From Apoderus coryli (Eukaryota; Arthropoda; Insecta; Coleoptera; Attelabidae): a stretch of 64,000 bases of DNA. Where the stretch lies: contig OU452210.1 of NCBI GenBank assembly GCA_911728435.2, positions 12,896,001 through 12,960,000 of the forward strand. Direction: 5' to 3'. The notes beneath the pieces are model-generated. The model had not been told where the DNA came from and made no database searches. It saw nothing but the letters and a program-made list of their open reading frames with translations. Shown one piece after another: positions 26,678-37,235 of this stretch; positions within the stretch are counted from its first letter, which is position 1; each line of letters begins with the position of its first letter. The position numbers were made by a program, and so were the translations under genes.

Positions 26678-28512
26678 AGTCTATCTATTTGATCCAAATG
26701 AACCCTCACTTATCAAAAATAAGGCAGCTCTTACCCTCAAGCAAGTATTACTTCAAAAAATCGCGGAGATTAGATCTACTTGTGTCCGAGAGCTGCTCTG
26801 GAGTTTAGGGTCTAGTTTAGTAAGAAATTTGCAAAATTATAATACCTGAGACGTTTAGTTTTGATAAATTCGATACGATCACACACTAATGATCTTGAAG
26901 ATGTTTACCAATCATGGTGAAGAAGAAGACACATTCAGGGTTCATTAAAAATGGAATTATTTAAAACAAGTGTTGCTCGGTATAATTACAGACTATTGAC
27001 CCCGAAGAAATGAATTCTAGGAATATACATAGTACTAAGGACACCCTGTATATTCATTTCTATCGCGAATAATGATGAGCTCCTCAGTTCACTCACTTCA
27101 CTTTATCTGAAGTTGCTTTTGCAAACAACATAAATTTCATATTTTAATAGCAAACTGGGCGTCCCAAAAAAGTCGTTAGGTCAGTTTATCAAAGTTTCTT
27201 TGTGTTTTTTGTCATCTATTGTGTTTTTAAAAGCATCGCAAAATTTTTATTTTATCCACGTGTATTTCAAATTGGAAAATATGCGTTACAGCCCGTGTAT
27301 ACATAAATTGTTGGAAAGGGTTGAAAATTGTTTACGTGTGATTTTTTTGATACGTGAAATGACAAAGTAAGGGTGTTTTACATGAGGGTAGGCTTAATAT
27401 TGTGCCATTATCAGATAATAAACATTTAGCACGGTTACTCGGTAATGTACATAAATGGTAGCCATGATGGTAGATTTGATAAGTTGCAAACTGGCCATTA
27501 TATGTGGGGATTATGATCCTCCGACCGAAATAATTAGTCTGCGAACTGCGAATAAGTTCATATTAACCCTTACAGTCAAGGGGTTTTACGTTTATACCCC
27601 CAACCGAACGAAGTTATGTCAATAAATGTACGGATATTCCGAGTTAAGGCAGATTGTGGGCCCTTAACATCCCCTCGTTTGCATTACTTCTACCAAATAT
27701 GTCAAACTATGATGAGTTTACATCAATATTGTTTTATAAATATTGACTGTAGTCTGCTAATTAGAAATCATACAGAAGGGTAAGGGATGTAGATTTTGAG
27801 ATTCTACAAAATAAAATAGCAGAATCATTTATTGCTTTCTCATTCTTAGGGGTGTGTAAGTTTTCTATAAAATTCCCAAATCTGTAAAGAAATCACTCTG
27901 GTCATGACTTTCGGTTACCTTTTCATAAAATTCGATGGCAAACTAGTAGTAACCTGATTCGATCGAATTCGTTTGCAAAATAGTGACTAAAACTTTCATG
28001 ATTGAAAGGCACTATCGCTTCACACTTGATTTTATTGATCATTATCTAGAAAAAAAGATAGATATCCACCAATACTGGTTCTAATTGAATCATTTATTTT
28101 ACAACAAGATTGGGGAACAAAAATACTAATAAAGATAAAGGGAAATGAACAAGCATTCAACAATATAAGTCCGATAGAGGTTAGGAATAGGACAAATTGC
28201 AAGAAAATCTATAAAGCCAAATATCTTTCCCTCTCTAAAGATGAAACTAGCCTTAGAATTATTTTTCTTTATTTGAAGTAACTAAATAATAAATTTGCAA
28301 ATGCTTACATTTCAAAATCAGATCAAAACAACAAGACAACAACAACAAGAACTATAATACGATGAGAATGATGATGTTTCTTTATTGGTTTGTGAATCAG
28401 TCAATGCAAATATAATACTGTGTCAACGAAATCAATTAATACAATCAATACTTATATTCAGTCAAAAAAGGACCATGGAATGTCAATAGAACCAGTCGAA
28501 TCCTGGTGTGTT
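26678..28512 (+). repeat. Tandem duplication, copy 2 (1835 bp)
   Basis: Second copy of the unit, including the 41 bp (28451-28491) missing from copy 1. The missing block is bounded by ac on both sides (28450-28451 and 28491-28492), so copy 1 looks like the deleted derivative. Copy 2 runs at its end into single-copy DNA after gtgtgttagt. No frame inside it exceeds background. Confidence 0.9.
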
Positions 28513-29178
28513 AGTTTGGTTGATAAACTTTTAAATTTCACGTGTTTGTGCGATAGGTATATAGACATGTTAATAACACACAAGGAATAATAGTTGTAAA
28601 GTGTTATTTTTGTGCTAAGGCGCTTTCCGTGCCACAACAGCCTTTCAGTCGTGTTAAAATATATACAGGCAGGAGACAGGGTGACATGTATAAACGTGCA
28701 ACTTGACATAAGATACTGAATATTCAGAATGCATGATTGTATGTTCTTGTACGTATCTAGTTCTTTTCATATTTTTGAAATATACAATTTTAATGTACAT
28801 ATGGGAGAGAAGTTTAATAGAAATATTTTCTATAACACCAATTTTAATATTTTAGTTATAATTTATAATTAAATATACAGGATGAAATACTATACCAATC
28901 TTGCTTCGTTTTTACATAATGCAGAAATGTCTCACATTTCAAGATTGCATTAATTTTATTCACCCATCATGTTGAACAATATGTCCTTTTTTATATTAAG
29001 GATACCATTTAGTTTCATGCCACAACTGAACGGGGCACCTGCTCATTTTTAAAGACCTATCTGAGGATTTATTTAAATCACAAATTTAGAAATACCTACA
29101 TGGATAGGCAAGGGAGGTCCTCATATTCTTTTGTGGGGATATATCATTGTACTGAAATCTCACAAAAACAGTCTCTAA
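28513..29178. other. AT-rich DNA, no gene seen
   Basis: No gene supported. An atatacaggatgaaat word at 28875 resembles a diverged form of the caccctgtatat repeat end on the opposite strand. Confidence 0.45.
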
Positions 29179-29922
29179 CAAAAACAATGCAATGCAATCG
29201 ACGATCGTTTTAGCTCGTCTATATTTCCAGATGAATCTGTTTTTCCGCGAGACTCAGAGATTCTGACGGTCGTGTCCGAAATGTGCAATTTTCACAACTT
29301 ATTTCAATTCAACAGGACGCCCGGTCGTAGTGGCCGTATTCTGGACTTGGTCTTGGCCCACAATCCCGACTCCAGGGTTGTCGTTGCGGAGGATGTTCTG
29401 ATCGAGCCGGACAGTTATCACCCTCCTTTGGTTGTTCATATACCATTCAGAACCCACGAAGTGGCTTCTTCTCGTCAAGCGGAAAGGTTTTACTACGATT
29501 TTAAGTCGGCCGACTTTGAGTCATTGAATGTCCGTCTTGGTGGCATTCGGTGGGATTTTCTTCTCTCCTATCGGTCGGTGGTTGACATGGTCGACACCTT
29601 TTACCACATCTTATTCGATGCGTTCGAGGTTTTTATGCCCAAGAAGAGGTGTTCCTCTAAACGATTTCCGCGGTGGTATTCACTGGAGCTGAAACAGCTC
29701 ATATTTGAAAAGAAGAGGGTTCACAAGCGTTACAAATTCACAGGCTCGCAGACCCATTATGCGGACTTTAGCAGACTTAGAAGTGAATGTAATCGCCTTT
29801 CTCGCGTTTGCTATATGTCTTTTACAAATGCAATTGAGAGTGAGCTGCCTCAGAACATTGGAGCTTTTTGGAGGTTCATTAATTCTAAAAGAGGATCTTC
29901 AGACCCGTTAATTTTAACTTAA
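29179..29922 (+). pseudogene. LINE endonuclease end and linker
   Basis: Open from a stop at 29176 to the stop at 29922; there is no natural start because the copy is 5'-truncated, and GTG 29272 or ATG 29281 are only internal codons. LFQFNRTPGRSGRILDLVL is the conserved RxLDLVL strand of apurinic-type LINE endonucleases, and DSYHPPLVV corresponds to the SDHxP catalytic-histidine box (Ser-Tyr-His here). After it comes the basic linker: RFPRWYSLELKQLIFEKKR, LRSECNRLSRVCY, ELPQNIGAFWRFINSKRG. This matches the minus-strand copy at 12 kb block by block. The frame is uninterrupted over about 245 codons, so the copy is fairly young. It ends where RT should start. Confidence 0.8.
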
Positions 29923-29933
29923 ACTACGGCGTA

Positions 29934-30257
29934 TTGCTGAGTGAGCTGGAGTTGGCTACATTGGGCGCCCGCAGGGTCGTCAGGGATCTGACTATACTAT
30001 ATAAAATTTTAAACAATACTCTTTTATCTTCTAGTCTTTTATCCCAGATTGGTTTTCATGTTCCCCCTAGACAAAGCAGAAGTTCTGATCTCTTTCACGT
30101 CTCGTTCCACCGCGCGAACTACGCTATGAATACCTTTGTCACCAGAGTGGCGCGACTGGCGAATCGTTGTTCTAATCATAACATCGATTTCTTTGCACCA
30201 TTTAGTGAGTTCGCCGGTCGCTTGAGGAGGGGGTCTAGAGATGAATGGTTTCCCTAA
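29934..30257 (+). pseudogene. LINE polyprotein C-terminal tail
   Basis: A 107-codon frame beginning LSELELATLGARRVVRDLT, then LYKILNNTLLSSSLLSQIGF, HVPPRQSRSSDLFHV, HRANYAMNTFVTRVARLANR and DFFAPF. This is the region after the RT thumb: Leu/Arg-rich helices, a VP-x-RxSR-x-LF block, and RxNY. The tail at 11680-11330 (minus) is homologous. It follows the linker frame with a stop between them and in another phase, as expected for a deletion of the RT core. Ends in a stop at 30257, then the 3' UTR. Confidence 0.75.
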
Positions 30258-30504
30258 TTCCTTGTTTTTAAAATTTAAAATAAATTATCATTCATTAATT
30301 CCTTAACATCAGCGAGCGTTGGAGTCCTGCGAGCTGTTGTATGTCGCGCAATTGCTGGTTTTTTGTTTTTTTTTATTAAGTTCAATTGTAATGGATAGTC
30401 TAGAGTTATGTAAGTTTTATAATTTCTGTATTATGTTGTATGCTATTGTTTTGTACATGTTGTAATAATGGACTTTGTCCGTAGATTAATAAATAAATAA
30501 ATAA

Positions 30505-32584
30505 TTGATCCTGACGTGAAGTAAATATCTAGTATCGTTTTCGCTATGAGTTCGTTAGAAAATTAAAGTTTATAAAGATCTATGGTTCCTTAGTTTTCAA
30601 AAAAATAATGTTATGATAATGTTTGCGAGTCCGATACTGTAAAGCGTGTCATATTGTAAGATTTTTCTGAGAAGTGAGGCTGAAACGTGGAAATTTTGTA
30701 TTTTAATCAGTAAGAACTACAATAAAAAAATTATATAATTTTAATATTTTATGAGTTGGGCGGAATAAAATAACATTAAAACGTCGCGGTCTTCGAGAAC
30801 CTGTCCCCGTTTCAGATAAAAATAGATTAAGGCAGACCACCATTTATTATAGCCCCAATATTTGGTCGTGCCATATCTGTGAAATAATCTACATATTTTT
30901 TTGAAACAATACAAAACATTATAAAAGATAATTGTTGGTTGTCAAGGTGTCGATTTGTAGCCCTGTAGATGTTATCAAAAATAAATATTACGCCAACATT
31001 GCCTGTTACAGACAGACGACAGACACTTTAACCTTTAGGGACTACCATAACTTAGGGTTATTTTTGCACGGCCGATCATCATCGTGATAATTCCAAACCC
31101 CAGTTCCGATTGTTGCATGACGAAATGAATATAAAGAAAACGGAAAACTATACAGATGGCATTGTTTCAGACACTTATATACTATTATTGCTCAGGAAGT
31201 TAATGCCTAATGTTACGAAAAACTACCGTTTTATTTATTTTACTTCTCATACAACACTTTCGTGTGACATGACACTTCGTATAAAATTTTTATTAATGCG
31301 TATTATGACATGTCAAATTTACATAATTTTATACTTATCAATAATCTACAGAAATCAAGCCTGACAATCAATCCTTAATAGTTTGTTTTAGAAAATATGC
31401 TGATGAATATATCACTGGCAAAAATGAATCGTTAATTATTATAATTCAAGAATATTCTCATAGTTCGTCGATTAATTTTTGAACAATTCCGAAAAATTGA
31501 ACCAATTATTTTATTGTACGTTACATTTTTTTCCTACACATAGACATCCCTTCAACTTTCTTTTATTTTTTGTTCATTGGATAAATAGAATTTCTAAAAC
31601 CGGACTATTTACCCGTTTCCTAAAGAACAAAATAAATGAAAAAAAAAAAAGGTTGAATAACAGAGTATTTCAATAGAACTTGTATAATGAATGAATGAGA
31701 TATGGGAGGGCATGTATAATACATTAACAAGCCCCAGCCATTGCGGTGACATTTGCGTGACAAATATGACAATAGCTTCATGAACAATTGAAGGTAGGAA
31801 GCGTTGCTATTGGACACCGGATTACGTGACAGAAGCAACCAATAGTGTCGACGCACACAGATAGATTTCTACCCTGATTCACGGGGCTGAAAATTTTGTT
31901 AAAAGAGACATGTCAACCTACTCATTGTGTATTATATTAAATAAGGTATATACAGAAATAGATGTCTCCTATAGGGTGGATTTAATACGAAAATTTCGGC
32001 ATTTCAAATATTTCATATTTTTTAATCTAGGTGTATTGGATTCTTTAGACTACCGTTCTTTAGAAAATAAAATCTATTTCTTTAAAATATTTGCGAAATT
32101 AACCATAATATTGAACCAAAAATTATGATTGACAGTATAATAGATGTATATAATATTTTTTTGAAAGCAAATATGCCATTCGCTGGGCATGTTTAGTTTC
32201 ATCATCCCCGTTGTAGAGCTTTAATCTGTATCAATGGCCCTTATGCTATATTATATTTAATCCCCAGTTTTTGTATAAAGAGGACCCAAAGAATTATGAG
32301 TGCTTCTCGGTTTAACAGACCATATGACATTAGGTAATTTTGTATCGAATTACAAAACCTCTAACAAATATTTATTTTTATAATATACGGAAATTGTTTG
32401 TTTCTATTATATTTTTATACAAGCCGCATTATTTGTTAATATCAATGAAATAAAATATGGCTGAAATCACAACACAACACAAACCAACTACATATTCGCC
32501 AAATTCAATTCAAAAGACCCTTTTGACGTTTTGTTGCGGTTGTCCTATTGGCCTCTCATATTTTGATTTACGAATAAACAAGTA
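30505..32584. other. AT-rich DNA, no gene seen
   Basis: Two kilobases with no supported gene. A small inverted pair, ctattgg and ccaatag, lies near 31808-31845. Frames are all below 85 codons and unrecognised. Confidence 0.5.
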
Positions 32585-33640
32585 GTAGGACCCACATTTA
32601 TCAATGATATTTCTAGTGGTTTGACAAATAGTTCGTTATTATATGCTGACGACTTCAAAGTATATTCTGTCATTAATAGTACTGAAGATTGTTCTCATCT
32701 TCAGGACGATTTAAATGTTGTATATGAGTGGTGTGTCCCTAATAATCCTTATCTGAATATTGATAAATGTTTTAGTGTTTCCTATACACGGAAAATAAAC
32801 CCTGTCAAATTTTCATATTGTATAAATAATAGTCCATTAACAACTTGCGATGAGTTTAAAGATTTAGGTGTTTGGTTTGATGGTAAACTGAGCTTTACTA
32901 ATCATTACAATAATATAGTTTCAGCATCCTATAGATCTCTGGGTTTTATTGTGCGCAATTCGAAAGAGTTTGTGACACCTCAAACTCTCATTATTCTTTT
33001 CAACGCATTTGTCAGATCTAAACTGGAATATGCACCTGTAGTATGGAATCCTATGTATGCCATACATATGAATAATATTGAACGTATTCAGCGTCGTTAT
33101 GCCAAGTTGCTGTGGTTTCGGGTTGATGGGGTTTATCCATCCATTGGGTTTCCTCATGATATTCTGTTAAACCGTTTTAATCTAGTACCATTAAATACTC
33201 GGAGAGAATATTCCGCTCTAGTATTGCTCTTTAAGATTATTAATGGACTTCTTGACTGTCCAGAGTTTTTAAGCCAGATTCCTTTTTGTGTCCCAAATCT
33301 ACGTACATGTAATAACGGAATCGTATTTTACTTTCCGGCCCCGCGTACTAATTTGTTGTTGCGTTCCCCTTTATATTTTATGTGCCATACTTGTAACTCT
33401 GTGTCCGAGCAAATTGATATTTTTAATTCAACTTTGTCTTGTATAAAAAATATATTTCTTAGAATATAAATTTAGTGTTAGATATTAAGAATTTACTGTA
33501 ATTTTTCCTGCCTTTTAATTGGATTATTTTTATGATTTAGACGTAGAAAATATGGATGGTGCGATTTGACACCTTTAGATTTCCTCGAAGACTGCAACTG
33601 AGTCTATGAGCCGTTTGTATGAAATAATAAATAAATAATT
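32585..33640 (+). mobile_element. Non-LTR retrotransposon, 5'-truncated, intact RT C-half
   Basis: A 5'-truncated LINE insertion starting within RT just upstream of the YADD box and ending with a 170-bp 3' UTR and an ataa-repeat tail at 33622-33638. Its coding part is uninterrupted to a natural stop at 33469. Truncation inside RT with preserved 3' end is the usual result of incomplete target-primed reverse transcription. Younger-looking than the fragments at 12-15 kb. Confidence 0.8.
32588..33469 (+). pseudogene. LINE reverse transcriptase, C-terminal half
   Basis: About 293 codons without a stop. It opens with FINDISSGLTNSSLLYADDF, the RT catalytic motif with both Asp of YADD and the preceding FINDI helix. 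Then WCVPNNPYLNIDKCFSVSY (the LN-x-K-C motif), CDEFKDLGVWFDGKLSFTNH (the LGV-D-L-F-H block of the thumb), LEYAPVVWNP, IERIQRRYAKLL (basic helix), LNTRREYSALVLLFKIING, IPFCVPNLRT, PRTNLLLRSPLY and DIFNST. This is the full set of blocks of a Jockey-like RT C-terminus. Fingers and half of the palm are absent, so no activity is expected. No frameshift or stop is seen, unusual beside its neighbours. Confidence 0.85.
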
Positions 33641-35480
33641 TTAAATTGAAAGTCTTCATTATAAAATTCAAATACGCTTAATGGATTTTTAATTAAAAAC
33701 ATTTCTCATTGAAATTAACATCAAGGAAATTTCGATTTCAATAGAGAGATCATGTATTTATTTATACTATCTTAAGTAATTTCACATTCATTCAAGTTCA
33801 AGTGCAGCTTGTATAAGCTGCTTTTTTTAATAATAATGCGTAAGATTATCTAAGTATAAATATATACTGGTAAATAAAGTGAATTAATGAGACTTGTTCT
33901 ATTAATTAATAAATCTCGTTCAATTTATAAAATCAAATTAAATATTACATGAGAAAGACGTTTATTCGTTTTGTTGTTGATAATTATTACACGGAAATTA
34001 TAAAATTAACCAAATGTTATTAGTCATTGTTGGAAAAATACTCTCCAGGAACCAAGCAGGAGTCTGGCTCTAAACGAATTTCGTAAATAAGTTGTATCAT
34101 TGAAAAAAAAAACGATATACATATTTTTACATTCTTACTTGAGAGTGACGCATCTGCCTTTTATTCAATAGTCCATATTGAATTTAAATTCGCCCTAATG
34201 CACATTCTTAAAAATAGTATGGAAAAAGGGCCACTTCATTTTTAATATTCACATAGTCATTGCCAATCAATATATCGGCTGGCAATTGAGAACAAAATCC
34301 AGGAAGGCATGTAGTGCTACCCTGTCATCATATGAGGAAATATTTTCGTGTATATTATATCTACATATACGTATATATATTTTTTGGTTTTTAATAAGGG
34401 GGCATCCATTGTTAGGGATTAATAAGCAACCCTTTATAATTCAGTACAATGCAAGTTTTCATCACGTCTGTATTATTTATGTTTGGTTGGTTGCATTATC
34501 TTTACTACGGAATACACTAGCGTAGCCTTAAGGGCAATATTTTCATACAAACATTATTTCTATATTTTGGATCTGTGATCTGTAATTTTAAGACTTTTAG
34601 TACCTTCTTAAATATATTTTTATATTAAGTAACTTGAAAATACCTTCAGTTTTACTAATGAGACCTCTAACAATATATTCTGGTTAGGGATGTTCAAGGC
34701 TCTATTGTGGCTCATATTCATATATCACTCAGCAGATCAATATTCTCAATGAAGTCGAAAATAACAACAATACATGTTCGGCAGTTCCATCGTCCTCCAC
34801 ACAAGCGGAATTGGAAAGTCTATGTCTCCGCTGGATCTATCTGAATAATTTGGTTCTCTAATTTGTTTCACGAATCATGATTCATATAGGCCTTTTAATC
34901 TGTCTATAATCTACTACTATTAATGCTGCATATCTGAGTATCAGCCAAACGGTTATCTTTATTAATTAACCTTATTAACCTCAAATTAATAGTATTATAC
35001 TGTTTCATTCCATGCCAACATTTCGAAAATGTTTAATGTCATTTTCAGGGTACAAAGAGCGAACACATATAAACAGAACACACAAAATCTTAAAAATTAA
35101 ATTAAAAACAATAACAAAGTCTAAATTGTATTTTGTGTGTTCTTTTTGCATTTATACGTTTTTATTCCTATATTCGGACTTGTTTAACAAAAAAAAAAGA
35201 CTGCAGAGTCTGTCTGTCAATAGTTGTTGACAGCCACATACTCTCGATTTGCTGTGGTTAGGCAAAAAACTACATAATTTTGGATCAAATTGAATAGTAA
35301 GCAGATACCAATACTGCTAATGAATGGACAACGAACACCCATCCTATTACTTGTGAATGATTCTATTTCGATGCATAGGGAAATATATCCAAGACAACTA
35401 TTTCACAAGGTCTATGCTGTTACACGATTGTATGCCTGGCATAACTTGAAAAGCAGAGCTATATGGCGACTACTTAAGTG
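33641..35480. other. AT-rich DNA, no gene seen
   Basis: No supported gene. The frame at 35290-35616 overlaps the left arm of the following foldback and is not recognised. Confidence 0.5.
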
Positions 35481-35879
35481 CTGGGAAATTGCTTTCGAGC
35501 AAAGAATCTTTCGCCTAACTCTCAAGCTCGATATTTTTGGAACCAGACCAAATATCGACCTCCGGTGTTCACGGGTTGACAGATTGCCTTTTTGTGAAAG
35601 ACACAGAATGTTCTGAATATGGGATTACATTATCATTTATAATTTTGTCCCGATAAATTATGATGTTAACGGTACCTCGCGAGATGTATAATTCTGATTT
35701 GCCGTTATACATCACTCCGCACCAAACATTTAACCCTACTACTCCAAAGCTCAGTGGCTCATTCGATACGGTGGTTGGGCAAAAGGCGAATACATTTTGC
35801 TCAGACGAGCAAAATCAGCAGGTGGTCTGGTTCCAAAAATATCGAGCTTGAAAATTAGGCTTGAAAGCAATTGTTCAGT
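35481..35879. repeat. Foldback element, inverted arms of 56-70 bp
   Basis: The left arm (35481-35550) and the right arm (35823-35879, inverse) share ctcgatatttttggaaccag with one difference in 30 bp in the core. They also share, further out, an ttgctttcragc block; the left arm has a 14-bp insertion between the two blocks. The spacer is about 270 bp and contains a perfect small hairpin, attttgctc with gagcaaaat (35797-35818). The layout suggests a non-autonomous DNA element. No transposase and no clear target duplication were seen. Confidence 0.6.
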
Positions 35880-36590
35880 GCTTTATAAGCAATTTTCTGA
35901 TACAGGTTCTAAGATCATCACAATAGACTATTAAATAGTGAGAAAGCCAAGGCACAACTTTCGCCTGTGATGAAACGTTTGTGCTACGCCTCTGTCAAGA
36001 TGCTGTAGGTACTTTGTATTTCTCGCATGTGTCACGCAATTTGTATTTTTCTGTTGTGGCTACTTATCATCCGATATACAACAATGGTTTTTAATATCTT
36101 TCTTGTGTATAATGAAAGAATGCATTATTAGGAGCATGGCCTGATATGGCTATTGTATATTATATAGTACCGCAGGAATAATTGTAGAATGTGCGCACAG
36201 GTTAATACCATCTCGAGTTAATTATCGTCTGAAACTAGTCCTAATTACTCGTGTACAGGTTAAGCAGTTTCAATGAATAATAATGAATCTTTTAAAATAT
36301 ATTTTTATACATCAATTCCACCTGCGAAGAATAACCTATTCCATCACAGTCCTCGAGGACAGAGATGACACACTTCTCAACTTACAGGTGTAGATAGTGC
36401 TAAATATTGTCTGGAACTGATCTTTGGTGTACAGAGATCTCAAAGAATTAGTCAAACTCTCTCAACCTGATGGAGGGTGATCCTAGGGGTTAAGTTGCAA
36501 CTGCACAATAATTGTTCTAACAATAATCTACTAAAGGTTACTGCTCAATATTTGGACTGATTAATGAGGTTAAAGATAAAGTTATATATA

Positions 36591-36975
36591 ATAAAATTAA
36601 AAAAAAAACAAGGAAATCAAAATCATTAAAAATGTTATTTTTGATATACCCTGTATAGTAATCATAAATTTCGTACTCAAAATTGTAGTTTTGACACAAG
36701 CAGACGTTTTTATAAAGAATTACTTTTTCTTCTAAATCTACAAATAAAAAAGTTTTTGCTCTTCCAAACTCTATCCCTGGACACATTGGATAGAGTTTGG
36801 AAGAAGAAAAACTTTTTTATTTGTAGATTTAGAAGAAAAAGTCATTCTTTATAAAAACGTCTGCTTGTTTCAAAACTACAAATTCAAATACCAAATTTAC
36901 GAGTACTATACAGGGTATATCAAAAATAACATTTTTACTGATTTTGATTTTATTGTTTTTTTGTAATTTTATTAT
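36591..36975. repeat. Long near-perfect hairpin, arms about 185 bp
   Basis: The left arm (36591-36776) and right arm (36788-36975) are inverse copies around an 11-base loop (36777-36787). Next to the loop, cttccaaactctatcc pairs perfectly with ggatagagtttggaag. Landmarks in the left arm are gatataccctgtatagtaat, acaagcagacgtttttata and ctttttcttctaaatc; each reappears inverted in the right arm with scattered differences. A third copy in left-arm orientation lies at 37070-37235. Transcribed, it would form long double-stranded RNA. It holds no protein-coding feature; frames inside are by-products of the repeat. Confidence 0.85.
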
Positions 36976-37069
36976 TTTAATAGTAGCTATGAAATTAACC
37001 AGAGAAAAAAGTTTATTCGTGTTTTTTGCACAATTTGTGTAATAGATCACGGTTTTGAAAATATTTTCA

Positions 37070-37235
37070 TAAAATTAAAATAAAACAAAAAAATCAAAAT
37101 CATTAAAAATGTTATTTTTGATATACCCTGTATAGTAATCGTAATTTTGGTATTTGAAATTGTATTTTCGACACAAGCAGATGTTTTTATAAATAATGAC
37201 TTTTTCTTCTAAATCGACAAATAAAAAAGTTTTTC
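37070..37235 (+). repeat. Third copy of the hairpin-arm repeat
   Basis: Same orientation as the left arm at 36591-36776. It carries gatataccctgtatagtaat, acaagcagatgtttttata and ctttttcttctaaatcgaca, and ends at about aaaaaagttttt. It lacks the loop-proximal ccaaactctatcc part. About 95 bp of unrelated sequence separates it from the right arm. Confidence 0.75.

Larger units (their letters stand above)
29179..30504 (+). mobile_element. Non-LTR retrotransposon, 5'-truncated and RT-deleted
   Basis: Plus-strand LINE copy made of an endonuclease C-terminal end plus linker (frame to 29922), a C-terminal tail frame (29934-30257), a 3' UTR and a tail of taaa units ending near 30504. The tail word agattaataaataaataa is shared with 5605. 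The 5' part of the endonuclease is missing, and the whole RT domain between linker and tail is missing too, with only about 15 bases between the two frames. Jockey/CR1/I-group by domain style; clade not resolved. Target-site duplications were not found by eye. Confidence 0.8.

Noticed and set aside
36538..37050. Minus frames of 82 and 73 codons
   Set aside because: They lie in the long hairpin arms and are translations of the same repeat in two copies.
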